64,000 bases of DNA, from positions 46,887-110,886 of the forward strand of contig PMFA01000026.1 in the NCBI GenBank assembly GCA_003155915.1. The letters are read 5' to 3'. This DNA comes from Acidimicrobiaceae bacterium (GTDB lineage: Bacteria > Actinomycetota > Acidimicrobiia > Acidimicrobiales > RAAP-2). How positions within the stretch are numbered: position 1 is the first letter of the stretch; each line of letters starts with the position of its first letter. The notes under the pieces were generated by a model that saw only the letters and a list, made by a program, of their open reading frames with translations, was not told the origin of the DNA and did not search any database. Both the position numbers and the translations under genes were made by a program. Positions 1 through 8,146 of this stretch are shown here, one piece after another.

Positions 1-625
1 TGAGGTCGAGGACCTTTCGGAGTTCCTCCTCATCGCCTCGATCCTGCTCGAGATGAAGAGTCGAAGCCTCCTGCCCGGTCGTGATGACACGGAGCCGGAC
101 GAGGAGTTTGTCGGCTGGGAGGAACGTGACGTCCTCCTAGCGAGACTTCTGGAGCTGCGAACCTACGCGGCGCTCTCTGACGCGTTCGTCTCGCTCCTGG
201 AGCGAGCCGCGCGGGCTTATCCGCGTCTGCGCGGCATCGACGAGGGCTTCGTGGTCGTCCCACCGGACCTGCTCGCCGGCGTGACGACGGCAATTCTCGC
301 CGGCGCCTATCTGCGCGGCATTGAGGAGAAGCCGGTCCCCGTGCTGCGCCTCAACCACGTCACCGTTGACGCCGTCTCGGTTGCCGAGACCGTGGTGTCG
401 CTCTCCCAGCGTCTGCCGTCGATGGGCGCGTTGTCGTTCCGCGCGCTGACCGAGTCCTTGGGGAGTCGGATCGAAATCATCGTGCACTTCTTGGCGCTCC
501 TCGAGTTGTGCAAGCTCGGCTTGGTTGAACTCGGTCAGGGTTCGACGTTCGGGGACGTCCAGATCTCGTGGATCGACGAAGGATCAGATCTCGACATCGG
601 AAGGGTTGACGTCTATGAGGGATGA
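1..625 (+). CDS. scpA: Segregation and condensation protein A (5' end outside window)
   Basis: ScpA is the kleisin subunit that bridges SMC heads and binds ScpB, helping to compact and segregate the chromosome. The open frame runs in from the left edge: before the first in-window ATG (53) it already reads a kleisin-like EFLLIASILLEMKSRSLLP segment, so the true start lies upstream. About 207 residues are visible, covering the middle and the C-terminal winged-helix half. The 3' end overlaps scpB by 11 bp, the usual scpA-scpB coupling. Only the N-terminal SMC-neck-binding part is missing. Confidence 0.93.
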   Translation, partial: EVEDLSEFLLIASILLEMKSRSLLPGRDDTEPDEEFVGWEERDVLLARLLELRTYAALSDAFVSLLERAARAYPRLRGIDEGFVVVPPDLLAGVTTAILAGAYLRGIEEKPVPVLRLNHVTVDAVSVAETVVSLSQRLPSMGALSFRALTESLGSRIEIIVHFLALLELCKLGLVELGQGSTFGDVQISWIDEGSDLDIGRVDVYEG

Positions 626-1205
626 GCACTCGCTCGAGCAGATTCTCGAAGCCATGTTGACGGTGGCGCTGGAACCCATATCGGCCGAGGAGTTGGCCGA
701 CGTCGTCGAAACCGACGCCGCGGACGTGACGACGACCCTGCGCCGGCTCCGTGGCGAATTTCTCGAGGAACGACGAGGCTTCCAACTCGCGGAATTAGCG
801 AGCGGTTGGGTGATGCAGTCCTCTCCGGAGGTGGCGTCGTGGGTCGCGAAGTTCGCCAGCCGCGACGTGTCGCACCGACTTAGCTCCGCCGCGCTCGAGA
901 CGCTCGCCATCATCGCCTATCGACAGCCGATCTCGCGCGCCCAGATCACCGCGCTTCGCGGCGTGAACGTTGACGGCGTGTGTCGACTCCTCGAGCAGCG
1001 CCAGTACATCGAAGAAAAAGGTCGCGCCGGGGGACCGGGCCAACCCATCCTCTATGGCACGACCGAACTCTTCCTCGACCGGATGGGTCTGGCCGCACTC
1101 GAAGACCTGCCACCGATCGAAGAGTTCATGCCCCCGATCGAGACGGCCAATCGACTGGTCGAAGAGATGGGCTTCGACGTCGACGAAAGTTCCGAGGTCT
1201 CGTAG
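615..1205 (+). CDS. scpB: Segregation and condensation protein B
   Basis: ScpB dimerises and binds the kleisin ScpA in the SMC-ScpAB condensin. The start at ATG 615 (MRDEHSLEQILEAML) is preferred over upstream in-frame starts: it matches the family N-terminus, has a GAAGGG ribosome site about 10 nt upstream, and gives the normal length of 196 residues. Two winged-helix domains are recognisable. The segment ALETLAIIAYRQPISRAQI (roughly residues 95-113) is the most conserved part of the family. The gene overlaps scpA by 11 bp and is followed directly by rluB with no spacer. Confidence 0.95.
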   Translation: MRDEHSLEQILEAMLTVALEPISAEELADVVETDAADVTTTLRRLRGEFLEERRGFQLAELASGWVMQSSPEVASWVAKFASRDVSHRLSSAALETLAIIAYRQPISRAQITALRGVNVDGVCRLLEQRQYIEEKGRAGGPGQPILYGTTELFLDRMGLAALEDLPPIEEFMPPIETANRLVEEMGFDVDESSEVS

Positions 1206-1946
1206 TTGGACGACGGCGAGCGCCTGCAAAAGACCCTCGCGCGTGCGGGATTCGGATCACGTCGGTCCTGTGAGATCCTCATCAGCGAAGGACGGGTGAC
1301 AATCGACGGTCGCGTCGCCGAACTCGGCAACCGGGTCGATCCCGACCGCCAGGTCATCTGCGTCGACGGATCGTTGGCGCCGACGGCCCAGAACACCGTG
1401 TACTTCCTCTTGAACAAGCCCGACGGCGTCGTGACCACGGCGTCGGATCCGCACGGTCGCCCGACCGTCTTGGAGCTCGTGGAGAGTCCGGTGCGGATAT
1501 TTCCCGTCGGTCGCCTCGACATGAACACCGAGGGGCTCTTGATCCTCACCAACGACGGGCGACTGGCCCATCTGCTCACCCATCCGAGTTCGGGGATCCC
1601 CAAGGAGTACCTGGCGCGCGTTGAGGGCGACCCCTCGCCGGCGGCGATTCGGCGCCTGCGTGACGGCGTCGAGTTAGAAGACGGCGTGACCAGTCCGGCC
1701 CAAGTCAGTCGGGTCAGTGAAGGACTCTTGCGTATTGTCATCCACGAGGGCCGCAATCGTCAGGTCCGTCGGATGTGCGCCGCGGTCGGTCACGACGTGA
1801 CCCGGCTGGTTCGCACACGCATCGGTCCGATCCAAGACGCCACCTTGTCACCCGGCTCGTCGCGACAACTCTCGCTGGCCGAAGTGCGCCGACTGATGGA
1901 GGCCGTTGGGATGAGTGACGCAATCGCCTCTACGATGCCTACATGA
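1206..1946 (+). CDS. rluB: 23S rRNA pseudouridine synthase (RluB/RsuA family)
   Basis: This 246-residue enzyme is a RsuA/RluB-type pseudouridine synthase acting on large-subunit rRNA. It has an N-terminal S4 RNA-binding domain (residues 1-60, including RLQKTLARAGFGSRRSCE). The catalytic motif GRLDMNTEGLLILTNDG (about 101-117) contains the nucleophilic Asp, and a C-terminal HEGRNRQVRRM motif follows. The start is TTG 1206, directly after the scpB stop, and fits the S4 N-terminus. Placement after scpAB is common in actinobacteria. The exact target uridine cannot be read from sequence; RluB is chosen over RsuA from the scpAB context. Confidence 0.9.
   Translation: MDDGERLQKTLARAGFGSRRSCEILISEGRVTIDGRVAELGNRVDPDRQVICVDGSLAPTAQNTVYFLLNKPDGVVTTASDPHGRPTVLELVESPVRIFPVGRLDMNTEGLLILTNDGRLAHLLTHPSSGIPKEYLARVEGDPSPAAIRRLRDGVELEDGVTSPAQVSRVSEGLLRIVIHEGRNRQVRRMCAAVGHDVTRLVRTRIGPIQDATLSPGSSRQLSLAEVRRLMEAVGMSDAIASTMPT
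1931..1936 (+). promoter_or_regulatory. Leaderless -10 box for aroH
   Basis: TACGAT lies exactly 6 nt before the aroH ATG, inside the 3' end of rluB. Its spacing matches the recurring TANNNT-N6-start pattern in this window. It suggests an internal promoter that lets aroH-tyrA-aroA be transcribed separately from scpAB-rluB. Confidence 0.5.
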
Positions 1947-2314
1947 GATCGGCACAATTACGGGGCCTGCGCGGCGCCACGACGTGTGACGAGGACACGC
2001 CGGCGGCGATTGAGGACGCCACGCAGGAGCTATTGCGAGCGATGATGGACCGAAACGAGTTGGCCCACGACGACGTCGTCAGCGTGATCTTCACCACGAC
2101 GCGCGACCTGACGTCGACCTTCCCGGCGACCGCGGCGCGCGGCATCGGCTTCGGCGACATCCCCCTGCTCTGCGCCAGCGAGATTGACGTGCCCGGATCG
2201 ATGCCGAGGTGCATACGAATCCTGATTCACCTCTATACGACCAGGCCCCGAAGCGATCTTCGACACGTCTACCTTCGAAACGCTCAGGGCCTGCGTGATG
2301 ACCTCCCCGAATAG
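1943..2314 (+). CDS. aroH: Monofunctional chorismate mutase, AroH class
   Basis: Converts chorismate to prephenate, the first step toward tyrosine and phenylalanine. The 123-residue protein has the trimeric AroH-type features: N-terminal LRGLRGATTCDEDT, the central segment VVSVIFTTTRDLTSTFPATAAR, and the C-terminal HVYLRNAQGLRDDL. The Arg residues of RGATT and YLRNA are the expected ligand-binding residues of the Bacillus AroH fold. It overlaps rluB by 4 bp and tyrA by about 17 bp, which supports joint expression with the next pathway enzyme. Confidence 0.93.
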   Translation: MRSAQLRGLRGATTCDEDTPAAIEDATQELLRAMMDRNELAHDDVVSVIFTTTRDLTSTFPATAARGIGFGDIPLLCASEIDVPGSMPRCIRILIHLYTTRPRSDLRHVYLRNAQGLRDDLPE

Positions 2315-3371
2315 TCGCCACGCGCACGTCGTCGGTCTCGGCTTGATCGGCGCGTCGGTGGCGCTCGCACTCACGGAGACCGGCTGGTCCGTGACGGGCC
2401 GGGACAGTGACGCCGCGACGGTGGCCGCCGCGATCAACGGCGGCGTCGTGACCGGTACAGATCCGTCACCCGACGTCGAATTGGTCGTCATCGCGACGCC
2501 GGCGGGAATCGTGGCGCGACTGGCGAGTGAGATCCTGGCGCACGTGACGAATCCCGAAGTCGTCGTCACCGACGTGGCCGGCGTGAAGGGTTCGATCGTG
2601 GCGGCCGTCACCGACCAGCGATTCCTCGGTGGTCACCCCATGGCCGGTTCGGAGTTGCGCGGACTTGCCGGTGCGCGCGCCGACCTCTTTCGCGGTTCCA
2701 CGTGGGTCCTCACGCCGACCGATCAAACTTCACCCTCCACCTACAGCACGCTGCACGGCATCTTGCGCGAGATCGGCGCCAACGTCGTCGCGGTCAGTGC
2801 CGAGGACCACGACCGATTGGTCGCCATCGCCAGCCACGTCCCGCACCTGTTGGCCGGCTCCCTGATGAACGAGGCCAGCCAGGTCGCCGAGCAAGACGCC
2901 GTCTTGTTGCAACTCGCGGCCGGAGGTTTTCGCGACATGACCAGGATCGCCGCCGGTGATCCGGGGATCTGGCCCGACATCCTCTTTGAGAATCGCGACG
3001 CCGTCGTCCAAAGCCTCGAGGCCCTCGAAGGACGACTCCAGAGCCTTCGAGCGGCGTTGCTCGATGACGAACGCGACGTCATCCTGGAGAGCCTGTTGAG
3101 CGCCGCGAGTGCGCGCCGACAGCTACCTGGTCGCGCTCTGAGCACCGAGGACCTGGCCTATCTGAGGGTGAAGGTGAGTGACGAACCGGGAGTCCTCGCT
3201 CGCGTGACGAGATCGGCGTCGGAGCTGGCGGTCAACATCTACGACATCGAAATCGCCCACGGCATCGAGGGAACGGGCGGCACGCTGCTGCTCGCCGTCG
3301 ACGCCCAACAGTCCCAGATGTTCACTGAAGCGCTCTCGGCGCTCGGCTTTCAAGTAGCGCTCGAACAGTGA
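2298..3371 (+). CDS. tyrA: Prephenate dehydrogenase with C-terminal ACT domain
   Basis: Oxidatively decarboxylates prephenate to 4-hydroxyphenylpyruvate for tyrosine synthesis. A Rossmann NAD(P) site, GLGLIGASVALAL, lies near residue 14. The substrate-domain motifs TDVAGVKG and GGHPMAGSE follow, and then a C-terminal ACT domain (about residues 285-355: LRVKVSDEPGVLARVTRSA), which probably gives amino-acid feedback. ATG 2298 is used; GTG 2295 is an equally possible start one codon earlier. The gene is sandwiched between aroH and aroA, with overlaps at both ends. Confidence 0.93.
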   Translation: MTSPNSRHAHVVGLGLIGASVALALTETGWSVTGRDSDAATVAAAINGGVVTGTDPSPDVELVVIATPAGIVARLASEILAHVTNPEVVVTDVAGVKGSIVAAVTDQRFLGGHPMAGSELRGLAGARADLFRGSTWVLTPTDQTSPSTYSTLHGILREIGANVVAVSAEDHDRLVAIASHVPHLLAGSLMNEASQVAEQDAVLLQLAAGGFRDMTRIAAGDPGIWPDILFENRDAVVQSLEALEGRLQSLRAALLDDERDVILESLLSAASARRQLPGRALSTEDLAYLRVKVSDEPGVLARVTRSASELAVNIYDIEIAHGIEGTGGTLLLAVDAQQSQMFTEALSALGFQVALEQ

Positions 3372-4648
3372 GTACCGCGAACGTCGAACACTTCGAGCGG
3401 CTGCGCGGCAGCGTTCGGGTGCCGGGCGACAAGAGCACCTCACACCGAGCCCTCATGGTGAGTGCCCTGGCCGAGGGCGAAAGCACCATTCGAGGACTCT
3501 CACCCGGATTGGACGTGGCCGCGACCGCACAGATTATGGAACAGCTCGGCGCGACGCGGAGCGTCCGCGACGACGTCGTCACGATCGTCGGGCCCTCCGG
3601 GGGCCTTCACGCCAGTGATGACGCCCTGGACTGTGGCAACTCCGGCACCACGATGCGACTGGTGTCGGGGGTCGTGAGCGCGCTGCCCGGAGAGCACCGG
3701 CTCATCGGTGACGCTTCATTGTCCCAGCGCCCGATGGACCGTGTCGCCGAGCCGTTGACGCTGATGGGTGCCCGAATCGAAGGTCAGGGACCGCGCCTCA
3801 GTGCCCCCTTGCGTGTCGTCGGCACGGACGTCCTTCGCGGCATCGCCTACGACGTGCCGATGGCGAGCGCACAAGTCAAGTCCGCGATCCTCTTCGCCGC
3901 GCTGGCCGCCAACTCCCCAACGACTGTGGTGGAGCACGTGCGCACGCGACCTACGACCGAAGAGATGTTCTCACGGGCCGGCGTGTCGGTCGTGAGCATC
4001 GAGAGCGGCGACGGTCGCAGCGTCACGATTCAACCCGGGCGGCCCCTCGCGAGGAATTGGCTGGTACCGGGTGATCCGTCACAGGCCGCGTTCTTCGCGG
4101 TGCTCGGGTGCATCCATCCCGACGCCGACATCGAGGTCCTGGACATCGACAACGCCCGAGAACGCGTCGGGTACCTCGGTGTTCTCCAACGGATGGGGGC
4201 CACCATGACGTTGCAGACTCGTGACGCCATGACGACGCTCACCGTGCGTAGCTCGCAGTTGGCGGCCACCGAGGTTCACGCGCGCGAGATCCCGTCAGTC
4301 GACGAAGTGCCGGTCTTGGTTGTCGCCGCGGCCGCGGCTGAGGGCTTGAGCAGCTTTCGTGACGTCGGAGAACTTCGCGTCAAGGAGTCCGATCGCTTCG
4401 AGGGGTCGTTGGCGTTGGCGACGAAACTCGGCTGTCGTGCGTGGTCCGAAGGCGACGACCTGTTCGTCGAGGGTCTCGGAAGCGCGACGCGCTTCTCGAG
4501 CTTCGAAGTCGACGCGGGCCTCGATCACCGAATGGTGATGGCCAGTGCCGTGGCGGGATGTGCCGGCGAGGGCTGTTCGATCGGCGCGGCCGACACGGTC
4601 GCGTCGAGCTACCCAAATTTCTTCGACGACCTCGAGCGACTGGCGTGA
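3368..4648 (+). CDS. aroA: 3-phosphoshikimate 1-carboxyvinyltransferase (EPSP synthase)
   Basis: Transfers the enolpyruvyl group of PEP to shikimate-3-phosphate, the sixth step of the shikimate pathway. The 426-residue length is typical. Signature segments are visible: PGDKSTSHRALM near the N-terminus (Lys22 and the following Ser/Arg bind substrate), LDCGNSGTTMRL, and LRVKESDRF toward the C-terminal lobe. The start is GTG 3368, overlapping the tyrA stop in a GTGA junction. The cmk start overlaps its own stop in the same way. Confidence 0.96.
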   Translation: MSTANVEHFERLRGSVRVPGDKSTSHRALMVSALAEGESTIRGLSPGLDVAATAQIMEQLGATRSVRDDVVTIVGPSGGLHASDDALDCGNSGTTMRLVSGVVSALPGEHRLIGDASLSQRPMDRVAEPLTLMGARIEGQGPRLSAPLRVVGTDVLRGIAYDVPMASAQVKSAILFAALAANSPTTVVEHVRTRPTTEEMFSRAGVSVVSIESGDGRSVTIQPGRPLARNWLVPGDPSQAAFFAVLGCIHPDADIEVLDIDNARERVGYLGVLQRMGATMTLQTRDAMTTLTVRSSQLAATEVHAREIPSVDEVPVLVVAAAAAEGLSSFRDVGELRVKESDRFEGSLALATKLGCRAWSEGDDLFVEGLGSATRFSSFEVDAGLDHRMVMASAVAGCAGEGCSIGAADTVASSYPNFFDDLERLA

Positions 4649-5274
4649 GCGACCTCGTCATCGCTATTGACGGTCCGGCCGGTTCAGGCAAGTCCACCGT
4701 GGCCCGAGCGGTGGCCGCGCTGCTCGGGTGGTCGTTCCTCGACACGGGCGCCATGTATCGCGCGGTCACGTGCGAGGCGATCTTTCGAGGTATCGACGTC
4801 CACGACGAGGCGGCCGTCGCGGCCGTGGCCGACAGCGTGACGCTCACGACGCTGCCGCGCGTGAGCGTCAACGGGCGCGACGTGGAAGACGAGATTCGTA
4901 GCGACGAGATCAACGAAGCGGTGTCCGTCGTCGCGGCCAATCCCGAGGTTCGCGCGTCCATGGTGGCGCGACAACGAGAACTGGCCGCCGCCCAGCCCCT
5001 GGGCACCGTCGTCGAGGGACGCGACATCGCGACGGTGGTCTTTCCTCACGCCCCGGTCAAGATATTCCTCACCGCCTCGCTCGAGGAACGGGCGCGTCGC
5101 CGCGGCGACGAGGGCGAGGTCTCCGTGGCCCGACGTGACGAGGCCGACTCCACCCGAGTCGCCTCGCCGCTACGTCAGGCTGACGACGCTCTCGTGCTAG
5201 ACACGACAGGTCGAGACGTCGAGGACGTCGCCCAGGAGATAGTTCAATGGCTGAAACACAACCTCTCGAACTGA
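4645..5274 (+). CDS. cmk: Cytidylate kinase
   Basis: Phosphorylates CMP and dCMP. GTG 4645 is chosen because it gives the family N-terminus (SDLVIAIDGPAGSGKSTVA, P-loop at residues 9-19), a GTGA overlap with the aroA stop and 209 residues. The longer upstream frame is non-homologous. DTGAMYRAVT and the R-D-I segment EGRDIATVVFP are typical CMP-kinase signatures. The position next to aroA is conserved in many bacteria. The gene overlaps plsC by 28 bp. Confidence 0.94.
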   Translation: MSDLVIAIDGPAGSGKSTVARAVAALLGWSFLDTGAMYRAVTCEAIFRGIDVHDEAAVAAVADSVTLTTLPRVSVNGRDVEDEIRSDEINEAVSVVAANPEVRASMVARQRELAAAQPLGTVVEGRDIATVVFPHAPVKIFLTASLEERARRRGDEGEVSVARRDEADSTRVASPLRQADDALVLDTTGRDVEDVAQEIVQWLKHNLSN

Positions 5275-5906
5275 GCGAAGAACGTACCTTCACGTATCGC
5301 CTCTGCGCCGGGCTGGTCCAGGTCCTCTCGAAGGTGCTCTTTCGGCCGAGCGTCGTCGGGGCCGAAAACATACCGCTCGAGGGACCGGTCATCATCGCGC
5401 CGATTCACCGCTCCAACGTTGACTTCGCGCTGACCCTGTTCATCTCCAAGCGCAAGGTGTTCTTCATGGCCAAGGATTCGCTCTTTCGCGTGCCGCTGCT
5501 CGGACCGCTGATTGCCCATCTCGGAGCGTTCCCGATTCGCCGCGGAGCGGCCGACCGCGAGTCGATGGCGCACTCCGAAGCCGTGTTGCGCCAGGGTCAC
5601 GCGCTGGTGCTCTTTCCCGAAGGGACGCGCAAGGAGGGACTTGCGGTGGCTCCGTTGCACGACGGCGCCATGTTCGTCGCGGCGCGAACCGGCGCCAAGG
5701 TGGTGCCGGTCGGCATCGGCGGCAGCGATCGGGCGATGCCCAAGGGCGCCAAGCTCCCACGTCCGTTGAAGATCACGATCGTCGTTGGTGCCCCCATCGA
5801 CCCGCCGTCATCCGAGGGCCGTGTCACTCGTTCGGCGCTCAGTGCCAAAAGCGAGGAACTACGCGCGGCCTTGGAGAAGGTGTATCTCCAGAGCCTGCGC
5901 GGCTGA
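5247..5906 (+). CDS. plsC: 1-acyl-sn-glycerol-3-phosphate acyltransferase
   Basis: Membrane-associated acyltransferase that makes phosphatidic acid from lysophosphatidate. The catalytic H-x4-D motif is present (PIHRSNVDFAL), as are the acyl-acceptor binding motif FPEGTRKEG and the downstream VPVGIGGSDRAMPKG block. At 219 residues it has the expected size. It ends the aro-cmk operon. A 57-nt gap separates it from the next small ORF. Confidence 0.9.
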   Translation: MAETQPLELSEERTFTYRLCAGLVQVLSKVLFRPSVVGAENIPLEGPVIIAPIHRSNVDFALTLFISKRKVFFMAKDSLFRVPLLGPLIAHLGAFPIRRGAADRESMAHSEAVLRQGHALVLFPEGTRKEGLAVAPLHDGAMFVAARTGAKVVPVGIGGSDRAMPKGAKLPRPLKITIVVGAPIDPPSSEGRVTRSALSAKSEELRAALEKVYLQSLRG

Positions 5907-5951
5907 CGGCGCTCGACCTCGCGAGTGCGACAAACCGCGACCGAAGCGACG

Positions 5952-5957
5952 TAGGAT
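5952..5957 (+). promoter_or_regulatory. Leaderless -10 box for the 44-residue ORF
   Basis: TAGGAT followed by exactly 6 nt and then ATG 5964. No Shine-Dalgarno sequence lies between them. It fits the window-wide leaderless pattern and is the main support for the small ORF downstream. Confidence 0.45.
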
Positions 5958-5963
5958 TCGTGT

Positions 5964-6098
5964 ATGAAGAGTCCGCAAGGAAGAGAAGCCAAGAAGCCCA
6001 AGAAGGCAAAAGTGAAGACGCCGCCTCGCGTGTTCGACGACGCCGCTCGAAAGAGTTTCACGGTCCCGAAAACTGAGCCCGACGCCGGTTCGAATTAG
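5964..6098 (+). CDS. Small Lys-rich basic protein, unknown function
   Basis: A 44-residue ORF too short for routine gene calling. It starts MKSPQGREAKKPKKAKVKT and ends in PKTEPDAGSN, so a strongly basic N-terminal half is followed by a neutral to acidic tail. No domain is recognised and no membrane segment is seen. It could bind RNA, DNA or ribosomes, but that is a guess from charge alone. Support comes from the TAGGAT-N6-ATG promoter-start geometry and from filling the gap between plsC and the convergent glycosyltransferase, whose end it overlaps by 4 bp. Confidence 0.45.
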   Translation: MKSPQGREAKKPKKAKVKTPPRVFDDAARKSFTVPKTEPDAGSN

Positions 6099-6895
6099 CG
6101 CTCGCGCCACCAGGTGCCGAAGACCACGCGGGCGTAGCGGAACCCGTAGGTCCACGTGGCGCCCTTTTTTGTCTCGCCCGACACGCGCGGGTACCACTCG
6201 GTCGGCACTTCGCTGACGCGCCAGCCGCGCTTCAAGCAGGTGATGAGCAACTCCGAGGTTTGATACTGCTGCTGGCGCAGGCGGTCAACCACGTCGGCCA
6301 GCATCGTCACGCGTAGCGCCCGGTACCCGGTTGAGGTGTCGGTGATGTGCGAATTCGTCATTCGATTCATGATGAAGGAGAAGAATCGCACGCCCAGTTT
6401 GCGAACCTTGTCGGTAGTCTTGTCGACCCCGAGGACCCGACTGCCGAGGACGAAGTCCGACGTGTCGGCGAGCAGGGGAGCGAGGATCTGGGGAATCTCC
6501 GAGGGGTCGTTCTGTCCGTCCGCGTCGAGGGTCACCACGTACTTCACGTCGTGGTTCACGCAGTAGCGATAGGTCACTTGCAGGGCGACGCCGTGGCCGA
6601 GGTTGACCGGGAACTCGATCACCACGACGCCCGGAAAGGACCTCGCGATCTCCGCGGTCCGGTCGTCGCCCCCGTCGACGACCACGACCGTCGTGTAGGG
6701 CTCGCCGTTGACCGAGACCGGCATCTTCTCGAGGACGTGGGCGATGTTGCCCTCTTCTTCGTAGGCGCAGACCGAGGCCACGATGGCCTCGGGAGTGAAG
6801 CCGGGCCGTTCGGTCTCGAGCCGGGCGAGCGCCTGGGCGATGGCGTAGGCGCGAAGACGCGTCGAGCGCCGTTGCTCTAGATCATCGTTGACCAT
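6095..6895 (-). CDS. Glycosyltransferase family 2 (dolichyl/polyprenyl-phosphate sugar transferase-like)
   Basis: A GT-A fold transferase of 266 residues. It shows the nucleotide-sugar segment TTVVVVDGGDDRTAEIARSF, the VNLGHGVALQVTYRY block and the metal-binding DxD in VTLDADGQND. The layout resembles DPM1/DPMS-type polyprenyl-phosphate glycosyltransferases without a C-terminal membrane domain, so it probably loads a sugar on a lipid carrier for cell-envelope glycans; the sugar is unknown. A GAAGGAG ribosome site precedes ATG 6895. The gene lies downstream of ispH on the same strand, an isoprenoid enzyme that may supply lipid carrier. Confidence 0.8.
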   Translation of the reverse strand: MVNDDLEQRRSTRLRAYAIAQALARLETERPGFTPEAIVASVCAYEEEGNIAHVLEKMPVSVNGEPYTTVVVVDGGDDRTAEIARSFPGVVVIEFPVNLGHGVALQVTYRYCVNHDVKYVVTLDADGQNDPSEIPQILAPLLADTSDFVLGSRVLGVDKTTDKVRKLGVRFFSFIMNRMTNSHITDTSTGYRALRVTMLADVVDRLRQQQYQTSELLITCLKRGWRVSEVPTEWYPRVSGETKKGATWTYGFRYARVVFGTWWRER

Positions 6896-6997
6896 CGTTC
6901 TCCTTCAAGGGTTCGGTCTCGGCGAGTGGGCCCATCAGTGTGCGCTCGACACGACCGACGGACGTCATGGCGACGGTGACGTAGCGGGCGCGACACG

Positions 6998-7024
6998 CCA
7001 GTGACGCGAGAAAAAACTCACTGG
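6998..7024 (-). terminator. Possible terminator after ispH
   Basis: Arms CCAGTGA (6998-7004) and TCACTGG (7018-7024) pair over 7 bp, with a 13-nt loop that contains a T-run on the minus strand. It lies 36 nt past the ispH stop and before the glycosyltransferase. The U-tract is in the loop rather than after the stem, so it is only a candidate. Confidence 0.35.
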
Positions 7025-7059
7025 TAGATACTAATCGGGGCGCCGACGGCGACCAGGTT

Positions 7060-8097
7060 CTAGCGATTCGCGGCCGACAGCACTTCGGCGGCGGTGAAGC
7101 GACGATCCGCCTCGCCGTCGAAACTCGACGCGGCGGGCGTGCCGAGCGCCAGGTCCAGCAACGCCGAGAGGGTCTTGAGCATCTCGCGCAGTTCCGGGGG
7201 TGGTGGGAAGTACTCGTCTTCGACTGTGACCGACGTGATGGTCACTCCTTCGGTGGGGTTCAGTGCGTCGAGCACTTCATTGACCAGTGACTCGGGGGCC
7301 GACGCTCCGGCGGTGACCGCCACGGTGCCGCGCAGGTCATCGGGCAACTCGAAGGCGCCGTTGACCCTCAGCACCCTCGCACAGCCCACGGCCTCGGCGA
7401 CTTTGGTGAGCGCCACCGTGTTCGACGAGTTCGCCGAGCCGATCACGATGACCGCGTCGGCTTCGGCGGCGATCGTGCGGAGCGCGGCTTGGCGGTTGGT
7501 GGTCGCGAAACAGAGATCGCTGCGATTGGGCATCCAGATGTCCGGGAACTTCGCCTCGGCGTACTCTCTGAGGTCCTGCCACTCGTCCAGGCTGAGTGTG
7601 GTCTGGCTGAGCAGGGCGAAGGGGCCGGCGAACGTGCCGAGGGCGTCGATGTCCTCGGTGGACTCGATCAGGTGGACCGACTGGGGTGCCACGGCCATTG
7701 TCCCCACGGCCTCTTCATGGCCCTGATGGCCGACGTAGAGCACGGTGTAGCCCTTTCGAGCTCGGACTTTCAACTCGTGGTGGACCTTCGTGACGAGCGG
7801 GCACACGGCATCAATCACCGTGCCACCGGACTGTCGGGCGGCCTCGATCACTTCGGGTGGCGAACCGTGCGCGCTCAACATCACCGGCGCCCCGGGCGGC
7901 ACCAGCGTGACGTCGTCGATGAACACGACGCCGAGAGATTTGAAGTAGTCCACGACGAACTGGTTGTGAACGATCTCGTGGTAGCAAAAGACCGGTGGGG
8001 CGAAGACCCGCGTCATCCAATCGAGCGCCTTGATGGCCTTCTCGACGCCGGCACAGAACCCCCGTGGGGCCGCGAGCACAACCTTATCCACGTTCAC
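7060..8097 (-). CDS. ispH: 4-hydroxy-3-methylbut-2-enyl diphosphate reductase
   Basis: Last enzyme of the MEP isoprenoid pathway, an iron-sulfur reductase making IPP and DMAPP. The three cluster cysteines are in APRGFCAGVEKA, DAVCPLVTKVH and SDLCFATTNRQ. Substrate residues lie in SAHGSPPE, SANSSNT and TAGASAPE. GTG 8097 (VNVDKVVLAAPRGFCAG) is chosen because the longer open frame upstream is not IspH-like and a TAGGCT box sits 7 nt before it. This gives 345 residues, in the normal range. The gene is divergent from the radical-SAM gene, with only 49 bp between starts. Confidence 0.95.
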   Translation of the reverse strand: MNVDKVVLAAPRGFCAGVEKAIKALDWMTRVFAPPVFCYHEIVHNQFVVDYFKSLGVVFIDDVTLVPPGAPVMLSAHGSPPEVIEAARQSGGTVIDAVCPLVTKVHHELKVRARKGYTVLYVGHQGHEEAVGTMAVAPQSVHLIESTEDIDALGTFAGPFALLSQTTLSLDEWQDLREYAEAKFPDIWMPNRSDLCFATTNRQAALRTIAAEADAVIVIGSANSSNTVALTKVAEAVGCARVLRVNGAFELPDDLRGTVAVTAGASAPESLVNEVLDALNPTEGVTITSVTVEDEYFPPPPELREMLKTLSALLDLALGTPAASSFDGEADRRFTAAEVLSAANR

Positions 8098-8104
8098 GAA
8101 ATCC

Positions 8105-8110
8105 AGCCTA
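8105..8110 (-). promoter_or_regulatory. Candidate -10 box for ispH
   Basis: On the minus strand TAGGCT ends 7 nt before GTG 8097. It is back-to-back with the -10 of the divergent gene at 8135-8140, making a compact two-way promoter. Confidence 0.45.
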
Positions 8111-8134
8111 GTAATGACGAATTGGGATTCCTCG

Positions 8135-8140
8135 TAGGCT
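8135..8140 (+). promoter_or_regulatory. Leaderless -10 box for the PDZ/radical-SAM gene
   Basis: TAGGCT, 6 nt, then GTG 8147. The same hexamer drives several other candidate leaderless starts in the window. Confidence 0.5.
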
Positions 8141-8146
8141 GGACGG

